Shown one piece after another: positions 16,465 to 25,035 of a stretch of DNA of 64,000 nt. Each line of letters starts with the position of its first letter. Positions within the stretch are counted from its first letter, which is position 1. A program made the position numbers and the translations under genes. Origin of the DNA: Pseudomonas sp. WS 5079 (GTDB lineage Bacteria > Pseudomonadota > Gammaproteobacteria > Pseudomonadales > Pseudomonadaceae); NCBI RefSeq assembly GCF_012985465.1, contig NZ_JAAQWN010000001.1:682001-746000 (forward strand), read 5' to 3'. The notes under the pieces are model-generated. The model was given only the letters and a program-made list of their open reading frames with translations, was not told where the DNA came from and made no database searches.

Positions 16465-17871
16465 ACGACATGCCAGTGCCTTGGCCTGGATTGCCACATC
16501 CGTCACCGCCGTGCTCTCCCACCACATCCCACGCAGCGGTGGGCCCATGGCGAAGAGTCGCTCACTGGCCACTCCCTGCGCGTCCAGCACTGCCCCCGAG
16601 GCATCCGCTGCGATCCCCAACGCCAATGGCCCGGGTTTGATCAAGCCGCGTGCCAGCAGTTGCCGGGGCAAAGGCCGGGCCACGCGGCGCCAGTCATATT
16701 CGATCCCGCTGGAGTTGATCAACGCCGCGCCACTGACGTGGGTGATGTGCTCTTCGCCCCGACGGCGCAGGCGCAGGGTCACCACGCCGTTTACTGTGGG
16801 CTCCAGGCCCAGGAACGACGCAGCATGGATCCGCAGGCGCCCTTGCTCGTGCAACCGCGCCACCAACTCCGCACTCAGGGGTGGCGAGCGATGGTGATGG
16901 CTCTCCCACCAGGGTCGCACATGGCGCACGAACTGGCGTTTCTGGCGTTCGCTGGCCTGGCTCCACAAACGGCCGATATGGGCACGCACGGTATCCAGTG
17001 GCGCTTGCCAGTCGATGCCCTGGGCCTGGGCGCTGTGGCATTGACGGCGCACTGCCCGCAGTAATTGCAGCGGGCTGCGCAGGCGGTGATCTTCAGCGAG
17101 AAAATCCGCCCAGGCCGGTGGTTGTCGGCGCACATGGGGCAACAGGCCATGGCGCGAAAAGATCTCGATCGGCCCGCGATGGCCGGCCTGCTCCAGGGAC
17201 ACCACGGCATCGACCATGGTCAGGCCGGAGCCGATGATCAGCACCGTCGACTGGGGGTCCAGTTGCGTCATCGCCTGCACATCCCACGGGTCAACCGCCG
17301 CCGCATTCAAGCCGCTGGATTGGGTTTGTGGCGTGCGCGCCGCGGGGAACATCCCCGTGGCCAGTACCGCCTGGGCGCCGCGCAATTGCTGGCCGTCATC
17401 CAGGGTCAGGCGCACACCCACCGGCTCCACCTGCACGTCGACGACCTCGGCGCGAACATGCTCCACCGTCGACGCCGACCCCGCCCGGGCCTGCGCCAGG
17501 CGCTGCTGCGCGTACAGGCCAAAAATCCCCCGGGGTGGGAACAGCTCGCTCACAGGCACAGGTTGCTGGTCCGACTCTGGCCAACCGCCGGCGGCGATGT
17601 ACTCGGTCAGCCACTGGGTCAAGTCATCGGCGTTGTCCGGGTCCACGCTCATGCGCGCCGCGTTGCCATTGAGGGTGTGTCCCAGCTCCACCGCGCTATA
17701 GGCTTCACCGCGCCCAAGCTCCGCGCGCGGCTCGATCACCAGAATCTGCCGGGTGCCAGGCAAACGCAGCAACTGCACGGCCAGCATCGTGCCGCTCAGC
17801 CCCCCACCGATGATCAGCACATCGGCGTTGCGGATGGCCTTTGTCGCCTGTCCGCGTTCGGTTTCACTCAT
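16438..17871 (-). CDS. FAD/NAD(P)-binding oxidoreductase (NAD_binding_9-like)
   Basis: A 477-residue flavoprotein. The N-terminal dinucleotide motif is VLIIGGGLSGTMLAVQLL, followed by LVIEPRAELGRGEAYS, which is typical of the pfam13454-like FAD/NAD(P) proteins. A second Rossmann motif is VLIIGSGLTMVDAVVSL, with the family's EIFSRHGLLPHVRR after it. The C-terminal ALINSSGIEYDW and ERLFAMGPPLRGMWWESTA segments match the end of these proteins. No signal or membrane segment. It lies 92 bases downstream of the acyl-CoA-synthetase-like gene on the same strand and probably shares its transcript. GC-rich codon use shows it is not part of the AT-rich cassette it overlaps tail-to-tail. Substrate unknown. 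Confidence 0.85.
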   Translation of the reverse strand: MSETERGQATKAIRNADVLIIGGGLSGTMLAVQLLRLPGTRQILVIEPRAELGRGEAYSAVELGHTLNGNAARMSVDPDNADDLTQWLTEYIAAGGWPESDQQPVPVSELFPPRGIFGLYAQQRLAQARAGSASTVEHVRAEVVDVQVEPVGVRLTLDDGQQLRGAQAVLATGMFPAARTPQTQSSGLNAAAVDPWDVQAMTQLDPQSTVLIIGSGLTMVDAVVSLEQAGHRGPIEIFSRHGLLPHVRRQPPAWADFLAEDHRLRSPLQLLRAVRRQCHSAQAQGIDWQAPLDTVRAHIGRLWSQASERQKRQFVRHVRPWWESHHHRSPPLSAELVARLHEQGRLRIHAASFLGLEPTVNGVVTLRLRRRGEEHITHVSGAALINSSGIEYDWRRVARPLPRQLLARGLIKPGPLALGIAADASGAVLDAQGVASERLFAMGPPLRGMWWESTAVTDVAIQAKALACRLGASAYHL

Positions 17872-17963
17872 GTAAATGCGCCCTTACCGTATGCCCGGAT
17901 AAATATCATGCCAATTGCCTGGCGCCCAACACCTGGGACGCCGCCGTGTGACGCATTGCCCGA

Positions 17964-18923
17964 TCATGCACTATCGCGTTTGAGTTCATCCAGCCATTGA
18001 CCGCCTTGGCGCACACTGGAGGCCTGCCAGATAAACTGCAACCGCTGCAAACCCAGGCGCCGTCGCAGCTGGTTTCTGATCAACTGGTGCAGGCCGCTCT
18101 GCGGGTGGGCTAGGGCCCAGTCGTGCAAGCGCCGGCGCCAGGTACTGCGGGGCTCAAGGCTGCCTTGGATCTCGTCAGCCAGGTGCTGCAACCTGGCCGG
18201 CGACAACAGCAAACCGGTGGGCGCCACCTCGCTGCGGTCACGCCGGGCAGAGCCGGGACTTTGCGCAAAAGCCAGGCCCTGGCCGCTGTTGAGCCATTGT
18301 TCGAACAGCACCGCCAGGCCACCTTGCCAGTGCGTGCCCTCCTCGCTCCATAACGCGGTTTCGCCGCTGGGCTGCCACCAACGATTCAGGCGTTGCAGCG
18401 CCTCCACCGGGCCGATCAGCCGGGCGAAGCCAACCACCTCGCTGCCAGGCACTTGCTGATCGCTGATCAACACCTGCGGGGCGGCGCTGCTACCAACGAC
18501 CATGAGCCAATGCTGCAACTGCTGACGGTCCGGGACATAGGCATGGCTGGGGCGCACCCGCCAGATTTGCCCGTGCAGCGCACTGGGTTGCAGGGTGTCA
18601 GACAGCGTCAACACCTGCCCGCCAATGGCCTGGGCCGCCAGGGCCAGCAGCAACAGATTGGGCTCGAAGGGCCCGCTCACCACCAACCGCGAATACTCGC
18701 CAAACCCGTGCTGGCGCAACCCATCGGCCAGGCGCTCCACATCACGCAGGGCATCGATCCAGCGCCAGGCATACCACCGGCCATGCCGCTTGTGGCGCAA
18801 CGCGCAGTGCAACGGGCGGACCTGGGCCCAGCGCTGCAATTGCTCCAGGGCCTCGGGCAGGCCCGTTACCCACTCGGCGGGCCATTTCACAGCCTGCGCT
18901 GGTCGTAGTTTATGCACGCTCAT
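17964..18923 (-). CDS. Degenerate N-terminal acyl-CoA synthetase-like protein
   Basis: A 319-residue protein resembling only the first half of long-chain acyl-CoA synthetases (AMP-binding fold). The segments ALRHKRHGRWYAWRWIDALR, VERLADGLRQHGF and LLLALAAQAIGGQVLTLS match the N-terminal subdomain, while PTGLLLSPARLQHLADEI looks like the region after the usual phosphate loop. The TSGTTGxPK loop, the YGxTE motif and the whole C-terminal lid domain are absent. It therefore cannot adenylate an acid by the known mechanism. Coding signature and the AGGAG site 8 bases before the ATG at 18923 suggest it is kept and expressed rather than decayed. It probably forms an operon with the FAD protein. Role unknown. 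Confidence 0.7.
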   Translation of the reverse strand: MSVHKLRPAQAVKWPAEWVTGLPEALEQLQRWAQVRPLHCALRHKRHGRWYAWRWIDALRDVERLADGLRQHGFGEYSRLVVSGPFEPNLLLLALAAQAIGGQVLTLSDTLQPSALHGQIWRVRPSHAYVPDRQQLQHWLMVVGSSAAPQVLISDQQVPGSEVVGFARLIGPVEALQRLNRWWQPSGETALWSEEGTHWQGGLAVLFEQWLNSGQGLAFAQSPGSARRDRSEVAPTGLLLSPARLQHLADEIQGSLEPRSTWRRRLHDWALAHPQSGLHQLIRNQLRRRLGLQRLQFIWQASSVRQGGQWLDELKRDSA

Positions 18924-19239
18924 AGGGACTGCTCCTATCGTTGGAAGGCGCGTGCGGTGGTCCGTGCTCCGCGGTCTTGCGTTAAACAGCCAGGCAAGCG
19001 CCGTTGCAGGAGTCACGCCAAGATTGAAAACCCCTTGAGTCCTTGCATCGCAATGGCCCCGTGAACACTCCACTGCCCCGTAAACCAGCAAACTGTTGAT
19101 TGACTGTTGGCTGGCAAACAACACCTGCACTTTCTCGATTGCGATGAAACTGTTAGCGCCATTAGTGGCTTTTTCCACATGCCGGGAACGCACACCATGG
19201 GCCACAACGCGCCCTTACCTGCTGATCCTGGAGCTCTTC
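18924..19239. promoter_or_regulatory. Divergent intergenic region, no gene seen
   Basis: These 316 bases separate the synthetase-like gene (-) from the MRJP-like gene (+) and must hold both promoters. Open frames extend into it from both sides, but the ribosome sites at 18923 and 19240 argue against their use. No clear operator or repeat was found. Confidence 0.5.
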
Positions 19240-20403
19240 ATGCACCTCAAGCACCCCTTTATCTGGTCGGCCCTGGCCCTGACGATTGCCCTCGACAGCC
19301 ATGCGGCCCAGCGCTCGTCGTTGCCCAGTGAACAAACCGTTGGCGTCATCGAGCAGGTGTTCGCTTTCCACGACGCCATGCCTACTGGCGTTAGCGTTGC
19401 CGAAAACGGGCGGATTTTTGTCAACTTTCCACGATGGGGCGACGCGGTGCCATTCACCGTTGGTGAACTGCGCAATGGCGAGGTCGTGCCCTATCCTGAC
19501 CTGGCGATGAACCAGGCCAACCCGAACGACCCGGCCAAGGGTTTTATCAGCGTGCAAAGTGTGGTGGCCGATGGTCGCGGGCGTATCTGGATCCTGGATA
19601 CTGCCGCCCCCGGCTTCGCATCGCCAACACCAGGCGGCGCCAAGCTGGTGGCCGTCGACCTGGCCAGCAATAAAGTGGTCAAGACCCTGGTCTTCCCGAA
19701 AAACGTGATGCTGCCCAGCACCTACGTCAACGACATGCGCTTTGACTTTCGGGTGGGGGACGAAGGCGTGATCTATATCACCGACTCCTCGCTCAGCGGT
19801 CCCGGGGCGATCATCGTCATGGACATTGCCAGCGGTACCGCCATCCGCCGCCTCAGTGGCGCCACCTCGACCTCCGTAGATCCGACCTTCGTACCCAAGG
19901 TCGAAGGCCAGGTCTTACAGGTTCGCAACGCCGACGGCAGCACCCGGCCCTTTGCAGTAGCGTCCGATGGCATCGCCCTGTCGGCTGACGGCCAGACCTT
20001 GTACTTCTGCCCGCTGTCCAGCCGCCATCTGTACTCGGTACCGACCGCGCTGCTGCGGGATCCTTCGGTCAGCGAAACGCGGCTCGACATGGCAGTCCAG
20101 GACCTGGGCGAAAAAGGCGCCTCCGATGGGCTTGAGGCAGACGCTTCCGGAGCCCTCTATGCCGGCGACTATGAACACAACAGCGTGCGCAAACGCCTGG
20201 CGAATGGGCAGTGGCAGACCATCGTCCACGACCCGCGTGTGCTCTGGCCCGACACCCTGTCGATCGGCCCCGACGGCTATCTGTATTTCATGGCCAACCA
20301 GTTGCATCGCCAGGGCATTTTTCACGCAGGCAAGGATCTGCGCCAGAAACCCTACAGCCTGCTGCGGGTGAAGATTGACGCGGCGCCGGCGCCCACGCGC
20401 TAG
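19240..20403 (+). CDS. Exported major-royal-jelly/yellow family beta-propeller protein
   Basis: A 387-residue protein with a Sec signal peptide (MHLKHPFIWSALALTIALDS, cleavage near SHAA). The remainder is a six-bladed propeller of the MRJP/yellow group, related to SMP-30 lactonases: TGVSVAENGRIFVNFPRWGD, RGRIWILDTAAPG, YVNDMRFDFRVGDEGVIYI and DTLSIGPDGYLYFMANQLHR are characteristic. Bacterial members are often labelled L-dopachrome-tautomerase-related or gluconolactonase, but activity is rarely shown. GGAG precedes the ATG at 19240. It is the first of a run of + strand genes and lies upstream of an OpuAC-like protein. Likely periplasmic. Confidence 0.85.
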   Translation: MHLKHPFIWSALALTIALDSHAAQRSSLPSEQTVGVIEQVFAFHDAMPTGVSVAENGRIFVNFPRWGDAVPFTVGELRNGEVVPYPDLAMNQANPNDPAKGFISVQSVVADGRGRIWILDTAAPGFASPTPGGAKLVAVDLASNKVVKTLVFPKNVMLPSTYVNDMRFDFRVGDEGVIYITDSSLSGPGAIIVMDIASGTAIRRLSGATSTSVDPTFVPKVEGQVLQVRNADGSTRPFAVASDGIALSADGQTLYFCPLSSRHLYSVPTALLRDPSVSETRLDMAVQDLGEKGASDGLEADASGALYAGDYEHNSVRKRLANGQWQTIVHDPRVLWPDTLSIGPDGYLYFMANQLHRQGIFHAGKDLRQKPYSLLRVKIDAAPAPTR

Positions 20404-20449
20404 GCAACGGACCAGCCCCCTCACCGCTCATCATCCTGAAGGCACAACC

Positions 20450-21343
20450 ATGGGTAAAACCACACCAAGGCGTCCGGGTAAAAAACTGCCCGTGACCCAT
20501 CAAGACTTCGCCCGGGCCAACATCGCCAACGGCTCACGGCGTGTACGGCTGGGCGTCACCGACCTGTCGTTCCACCGCGCTACTGCAGCGGTAGTCGCGC
20601 AGGTCATGCAACACATGGGCCTGACCGTGGAGCGCCAATATGCCCTGCACGAAGACAACTTCAAGCGACTGCGCGAAGGCACGATCGACATGATTGCCTC
20701 AGCCTGGATTCCTTTCAGCCACGGGATCTACAAGCAGACGATCGACGCGGTGACGCCTACCCGTGAACTGGGCCTGCATTACGAGCCCTATGCATTGTGG
20801 GGGGTGCCTGACTACGTGAACGAGCACGAAGTGGCCTCCATCGAGGACCTGCTCAAACCTCAAGTCCGCGCCCGGATGAACCCACTGATCCAGGGCATCG
20901 GGCCAGGCGCCGGGATTACCCGGTTCTCGCTGAAAATCATGGACGAGTACGGCTTGGGCCGCGCCGGGTACCTGTTCCGTACAGGCACCCAGGATGATTG
21001 CATTGACGCCTTTGAGGCCCTGTATCGCCAGCGGCGATGGGGCATCGTCCCGCTGTGGCATCCACAGTTCCTGCATCATCGCTATCACATCCGCGACCTC
21101 AAGGACCCCAAGGGTTTGCTCGGCAGCGTCGACCGCGCCGTGCTGCTGGCGCGCGAGGATCGCCTGGCGCTGCTGACGACCGCCGAGATCCAGGTGCTGG
21201 ACAATATTCGCCTGTCGAACACCATCGTTGCCGAGCTCGACGATGCCTTCAATCGTGGCGAACAGTCGGCTGACGAAGCCGCGAGCGACTGGCTGGCAAG
21301 GCACCCTCAAACCTTGCGTGGCTGGTTGGCGCCGCTGGCCTGA
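20450..21343 (+). CDS. OpuAC-like glycine-betaine-type substrate-binding protein without signal peptide
   Basis: A 297-residue protein of the OpuAC/ProX type II substrate-binding fold: VRLGVTDLSFHRATAAVVAQ at the start, GTIDMIASAWIPFSHG with the aromatic box region, then IQGIGPGAGITRFSLKIMDE and WGIVPLWHPQFLHHRYHIR. These proteins normally deliver betaine, choline or similar quaternary amines to an ABC importer in the periplasm. Here the N-terminus is MGKTTPRRPGKKLP, hydrophilic and without any signal sequence, and no permease or ATPase gene is adjacent. The ribosome site GAAGG supports the ATG at 20450. It may act in the cytoplasm as a sensor or binding protein. Confidence 0.82.
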   Translation: MGKTTPRRPGKKLPVTHQDFARANIANGSRRVRLGVTDLSFHRATAAVVAQVMQHMGLTVERQYALHEDNFKRLREGTIDMIASAWIPFSHGIYKQTIDAVTPTRELGLHYEPYALWGVPDYVNEHEVASIEDLLKPQVRARMNPLIQGIGPGAGITRFSLKIMDEYGLGRAGYLFRTGTQDDCIDAFEALYRQRRWGIVPLWHPQFLHHRYHIRDLKDPKGLLGSVDRAVLLAREDRLALLTTAEIQVLDNIRLSNTIVAELDDAFNRGEQSADEAASDWLARHPQTLRGWLAPLA

Positions 21344-21470
21344 ACAGGCGCGTCTTTCGATGCACTTCACGCATTCTGAATTCGCCACGGGCGGGCTACA
21401 AGCCTTTGTCCACGGGGAATAACTTGGCGTTGCAGGCTTTCTGCAATGCCCTACCAATGAGGAATCCACC

Positions 21471-21782
21471 ATGCTCTATCTAGTGTTCAGCGGCACCATC
21501 AAAGCCGGTAAACAGGCCGAGTTTTTCCGTGATGTAGCCGCCGTTTCGCAAAAGCTCACGCACCAGCATGACAAGGCCGTGGTTTATCAGTGGCACCAGG
21601 ACGAAGAGAACCCCAACAAGTTTTTCCTCAATGAACAATGGCAAAGCGTCGAGGACCTGCACGCGCATTTTGAAACCCTCTACAAGGCCTTCGGCCCGGC
21701 CAAGCCTACCGAGCGCCTGCCGGCGAAGATCCTCGCCTACCTGGATGAGGCACAAGTGAATTTCTACCAGGCCATTGCCTGA
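21471..21782 (+). CDS. ABM-domain quinol monooxygenase-like protein
   Basis: A 103-residue single ABM (antibiotic biosynthesis monooxygenase) ferredoxin-like domain, as in YgiN and related cofactor-free oxygenases acting on quinols. It begins MLYLVFSGTIKAGKQAEFFR and includes the conserved FFLNEQWQSVEDLHAHFETLY pattern. A GAGGAATCCACC leader precedes the ATG. It lies 128 bases after the OpuAC-like gene and is followed by a strong hairpin. Proximity to the nitroreductase and flavin-dependent phenol hydroxylase genes fits a role in aromatic or quinone chemistry, but this is inference. Confidence 0.85.
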   Translation: MLYLVFSGTIKAGKQAEFFRDVAAVSQKLTHQHDKAVVYQWHQDEENPNKFFLNEQWQSVEDLHAHFETLYKAFGPAKPTERLPAKILAYLDEAQVNFYQAIA

Positions 21783-21792
21783 AAGCAGCCCG

Positions 21793-21819
21793 GTCCACCC
21801 CCGCTTCAAGGGGGTGGAC
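21793..21819. terminator. Perfect hairpin between ABM and nitroreductase genes
   Basis: GTCCACCCCC, a 7-base loop, GGGGGTGGAC: a perfect 10-base stem 10 bases after the ABM stop. There is no T run, so it is a likely pause or Rho-assisted terminator rather than a classical intrinsic one. Confidence 0.65.
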
Positions 21820-21865
21820 ACCACAGCAACTCAATTCAAAACCTTCAGCTAACAGAGGGGATCTA

Positions 21866-22522
21866 ATGATGGACATGCTCACGCTTTCCAAACGCCGATA
21901 CACCGCCAAACTCTTCGATGCTTCACGCAAGATTCCCAAAACCACCCTGGAGCCCTTGCTGGAACAACTGCGCAACAGTCCCTCGTCGGTCAACTCGCAA
22001 CCCTGGCACTTTGTGATCGCTGAAAGTGAGCACGCTAAGGCGCGCATTGCCCACAGTGTGGAAGGTGCCTTTGGCTTCAACCAGGCAAAAATCCTCGACG
22101 CCTCCCATGTGCTGGTGCTGTGTACCCGCACCCAGATGTCCGAGGAGTACCTGCAGGCCTTGCTCAGTCAAGAGGCCAGCGATGGGCGCTTTCACGACGC
22201 GCAAGCCAAGGCAGGCCAGGACCGAGGACGACGCAACTTTGTCAACCTGCATCGCTACGACCTCAAGGACGTCCAGCACTGGATGGAAAAACAAACGTAT
22301 CTGGCCCTGGGTACCCTGTTACTGGGGGCTGCGGCACTGGACCTTGATGCAACACCCATGGAAGGTTTCGACAGCAAGGTGCTGGATACCGAACTGGGCC
22401 TGCGCGAACGCGGGTTTACCAGCACAGTCGTGGTGAGCCTGGGTTATCGCAGCAACGAAGACTTCAACGCGCGCCTGTCAAAGTCCCGGTTGCCTGCCCA
22501 GGTTCTGTTCGATTTTATCTGA
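21866..22522 (+). CDS. Oxygen-insensitive NAD(P)H nitroreductase (NfsB-like)
   Basis: A 218-residue FMN flavoprotein of the NfsB/NfnB family, reducing nitroaromatics and quinones with NAD(P)H. Seen are SKRRYTAKLFDASRKI (FMN phosphate binding), SPSSVNSQPWHFVIAES, then QTYLALGTLLLGAAALDLDA and PMEGFDSKVLD, in the order found in E. coli NfsB (217 residues). AGAGGGGAT precedes the ATG at 21866. It is followed by an 11-base-stem terminator shared with the convergent SnoaL-like gene. Family assignment is firm. Confidence 0.93.
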   Translation: MMDMLTLSKRRYTAKLFDASRKIPKTTLEPLLEQLRNSPSSVNSQPWHFVIAESEHAKARIAHSVEGAFGFNQAKILDASHVLVLCTRTQMSEEYLQALLSQEASDGRFHDAQAKAGQDRGRRNFVNLHRYDLKDVQHWMEKQTYLALGTLLLGAAALDLDATPMEGFDSKVLDTELGLRERGFTSTVVVSLGYRSNEDFNARLSKSRLPAQVLFDFI

Positions 22523-22543
22523 TCGCCGTGACAATCAGCGCGC

Positions 22544-22571
22544 TTGCGCGGGGCCCGGCAGCCCCGCGCAA
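22544..22571. terminator. Bidirectional terminator hairpin
   Basis: TTGCGCGGGGC, loop CCGGCA, GCCCCGCGCAA: a perfect 11-base stem filling the gap between the convergent nitroreductase (+) and SnoaL-like (-) genes. Confidence 0.85.
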
Positions 22572-22575
22572 AGTG

Positions 22576-23001
22576 CTAGGCGCCGTTGGTAAAAATGCCG
22601 AGCTGCCTGGCCATGAACAGCTCATTGCGCTCGACGATTTCCTCGACCACCTTGCCTTGGGCATTGAAGCGAAAATAGGTCAGCGCGCTCCAGGCCAAGT
22701 CCTTGCCGCTCACATCAAAGCCATGCCAGGTGTTCGAGCCCTTGGCGTGATGCATCAGCGCTACCACCACCACATCGCCGGCCACGACCTCTTTCTGGAA
22801 GGTGGTCACGATCGAGTCGTAGCGCTCGGTGACGTTCAGGCGCAAGGCCTGTTTGAAAGGTTCGACACCGATGATAGGCGCCGGGCAATCGGGGCGATGA
22901 ACCACCACATCATCGGCAAAAAACTGCGCGACACGCTCAACATCCTTCCCATCGACGCAATACTTGAAGTACTTCTTCACTGTATCCAGATTCTTGCTCA
23001 T
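22576..23001 (-). CDS. SnoaL/NTF2-like protein
   Basis: A 141-residue cone-fold (NTF2-like) protein: NLDTVKKYFKYCVDGKDVER, FFADDVVVHRPDC, and ALTYFRFNAQGKVVEEIVER with the family's closing FxxxxGK(V)xE pattern. These domains serve as small isomerases, dehydratases, cyclases or ligand binders. The ATG at 23001 has GGAG five bases upstream; the longer frame to 23034 is less likely. It is divergent from the LysR gene, suggesting control by that regulator. Specific activity cannot be assigned. Confidence 0.85.
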   Translation of the reverse strand: MSKNLDTVKKYFKYCVDGKDVERVAQFFADDVVVHRPDCPAPIIGVEPFKQALRLNVTERYDSIVTTFQKEVVAGDVVVVALMHHAKGSNTWHGFDVSGKDLAWSALTYFRFNAQGKVVEEIVERNELFMARQLGIFTNGA

Positions 23002-23132
23002 TTCGACTCCGATCAAGTTTTTCCCTGCACCCAACGGCTAGACTGCCTGGGGCAAAAAAAGGTTAACCGGCACCACACACCCGAAAAACTCTGTAGATGG
23101 AAAACACACTTGCGCGCAGCGGAGCAATGCTG

Positions 23133-24026
23133 ATGGATCGCTGGACCGAATATGAGTTGTTTGTAAAGGTCGTGGAACTGGGCAGCGTGACCAAGGCCGC
23201 CGACGCCCTGGACCTGTCCAGTGCCGCCGCCAGCCGGCACCTGGCGGCCTTGGAGAATCGCCTGGGCGTGCGGCTGATAGAACGCAGTACCCGGCGCCTG
23301 TTCGTCACCGAAGTCGGCCAGGCGTTCTATACCCAGTCCAAGGCGGCCCTCACGGCGATGCAAGGTGCGACCGAGGCGGTCAGCGCAAGCAAAAACCATC
23401 CGGCCGGGGTGTTGCGCGTGACCGCGTCCTTGTCCCTGTGCCTGCAACACATCCTGCCGCTGGTGCCCAGGTTCAAGGCGCAATATCCGGATGTGCGCCT
23501 GGATATCGTGGCCGAGAACCGCTACCACGACATCATCGACGACAACATCGACGTCGCCCTGCGCACCCGTGACAGCGAGCCCGACTCCAGCCTGGTGATC
23601 CGCCGCCTGACCGACACCCGTCGCCTGCTGGCCGCAGCGCCAGACTACCTCGAGCGCTGCGGCCACCCGGAACACCCACAGGCCCTGGCTGACCACCCAC
23701 TGTTGCTCTACACCTATGCCAGCGATCCCTACGAGCTGACTTTCCAGCGCAACGACCAGACCATCACCGTACCCGTCACTCCTGCGCTGGAGTCCAACGA
23801 CGGTTATCTGTTGCGCTCCTTGGCGCTGCAAGGCCTGGGCATCCTCGCACAGCCTACCTACGTGATACACGACGATATCGTCGCCGGGCGCCTGGTGCCG
23901 GTCTTGTGCGACTGGCACCTGCCCCGCCTGGAAATCAACCTGGTCTATCCCTCACGACGCCACCTGCCGGCCAAGACCCGCGTGTTTATCGACTTTATCG
24001 TCAAGCATTTCCAGCACCTGGACTGA
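23133..24026 (+). CDS. LysR family transcriptional regulator
   Basis: A 297-residue LysR-type regulator: winged helix-turn-helix in residues 1-62 (FVKVVELGSVTKAADALDLS, then AAASRHLAALENRLGVRLIE) and a type 2 periplasmic-binding effector domain after about residue 90. The subgroup with SAAASRHLAALE followed by RSTRRLFVTEVG is typical of regulators of quinone and aromatic stress genes in pseudomonads. GGAG lies 8 bases before the ATG at 23133. Divergent from the SnoaL-like gene, convergent with the hydroxylase reductase gene; either operon could be its target. Effector unknown. Confidence 0.92.
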   Translation: MDRWTEYELFVKVVELGSVTKAADALDLSSAAASRHLAALENRLGVRLIERSTRRLFVTEVGQAFYTQSKAALTAMQGATEAVSASKNHPAGVLRVTASLSLCLQHILPLVPRFKAQYPDVRLDIVAENRYHDIIDDNIDVALRTRDSEPDSSLVIRRLTDTRRLLAAAPDYLERCGHPEHPQALADHPLLLYTYASDPYELTFQRNDQTITVPVTPALESNDGYLLRSLALQGLGILAQPTYVIHDDIVAGRLVPVLCDWHLPRLEINLVYPSRRHLPAKTRVFIDFIVKHFQHLD

Positions 24027-24030
24027 GCAA

Positions 24031-24972
24031 TCAGTGCTGGATCACCGCCTTGAGCACCGTCTTGAAGGTCTCCAACTGCTCATCGCTGAATTGGCTGAAG
24101 ACCTGGTCCTGCTGCTCGCGGGCGATGGTCCACAGCGACTCGGTTTCGTCGATGCCCTTGGGGGTGAGTTTGACCCGCTCCTGATCGTCGCGTACCAACG
24201 CCTTGCGCTTGAGGTTGTTCACCGCCTCTTCGATCTCGCGTGCCGGCATTGCCACTTCGCGCTGCAACTGGGCCAGGCTCAGGCCAGCGTCGTTCTCCAG
24301 CACCATCAGCATCCGCGCCTCACTGGTGCGCAGGCCGGTGCTCAGTTGGCGCGGTTGGTAGCTGGCCTGATAGGCCCGCAGTGCCTGGGTCATCAGGTAG
24401 TAAAGGTTATGGCTCAGGCGGCCCTGGAAATGACTGCTCGGTGCCTGGCCTTCCTCGCGCTTGGTCATGCGGGTGTGCGGCAGCACCATGGAATAGGCGC
24501 CCTGGTGATACAGCAGGGGCGAGCGACCACAGTCGTCGAACGCGACCACTTTGCCAATCATGATCCAGTGGTCACCCCCGTCTACCTGCTGGTACTTCTC
24601 ACACTCAAAGCGTGCCGAGCAGTCAGCCAGAATCGGCGCGCCGCCCTCGCCGGCCTGGTACTCGACTTCGGCAAAGCGATCCTCCTTGGGCCGGGCGAAG
24701 TTGTTGGACAAGTCGATCTGATCGGCGGCCAGCACGTTCACCGCAAAGTGGCTGGCAGTCTCGAACACTTCGTGGCTGGTCGAGCGTTTATCGATGCTCC
24801 ACAGGATCAGCGGCGGGTCCAGGGACACCGAGTTGAAGCTGTTGGCGGTCACACCGACTTTGCGCCCGCTGGCATCAGCCGCCGTAACCACCGTGACACC
24901 GGTGGCGAAATTGCCCAGGGCGCGGCGAAACGCGCGGGTATCGAATGCGCTGCTTGGATTTTCAATAGACAT
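24031..24972 (-). CDS. p-Hydroxyphenylacetate 3-hydroxylase reductase component (C1-like)
   Basis: A 313-residue two-domain protein. Residues about 12-165 are a flavin-reductase (FMN-binding split barrel) domain, with FRRALGNFATGVTVVTA, GVTANSFNSVSLDPPLI and the HWIMIGKVVAF segment. Residues about 185-305 are a MarR-like winged helix (MLMVLENDAGLSLAQLQREV). This fusion is the known architecture of the C1 reductase of Acinetobacter p-hydroxyphenylacetate hydroxylase, in which the MarR-like domain senses the phenol substrate and relieves inhibition of NADH:flavin reduction. It would supply reduced flavin to the oxygenase encoded 63 bases upstream on the same strand. Length and pairing agree, though another phenol could be the substrate. 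Confidence 0.88.
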   Translation of the reverse strand: MSIENPSSAFDTRAFRRALGNFATGVTVVTAADASGRKVGVTANSFNSVSLDPPLILWSIDKRSTSHEVFETASHFAVNVLAADQIDLSNNFARPKEDRFAEVEYQAGEGGAPILADCSARFECEKYQQVDGGDHWIMIGKVVAFDDCGRSPLLYHQGAYSMVLPHTRMTKREEGQAPSSHFQGRLSHNLYYLMTQALRAYQASYQPRQLSTGLRTSEARMLMVLENDAGLSLAQLQREVAMPAREIEEAVNNLKRKALVRDDQERVKLTPKGIDETESLWTIAREQQDQVFSQFSDEQLETFKTVLKAVIQH

Positions 24973-25035
24973 GCAAGACTCCCGGGCAGGCCGATGGCCC
25001 TGCCCTGATTGTTCTTATAGGTAAAGAGTGGTCGG

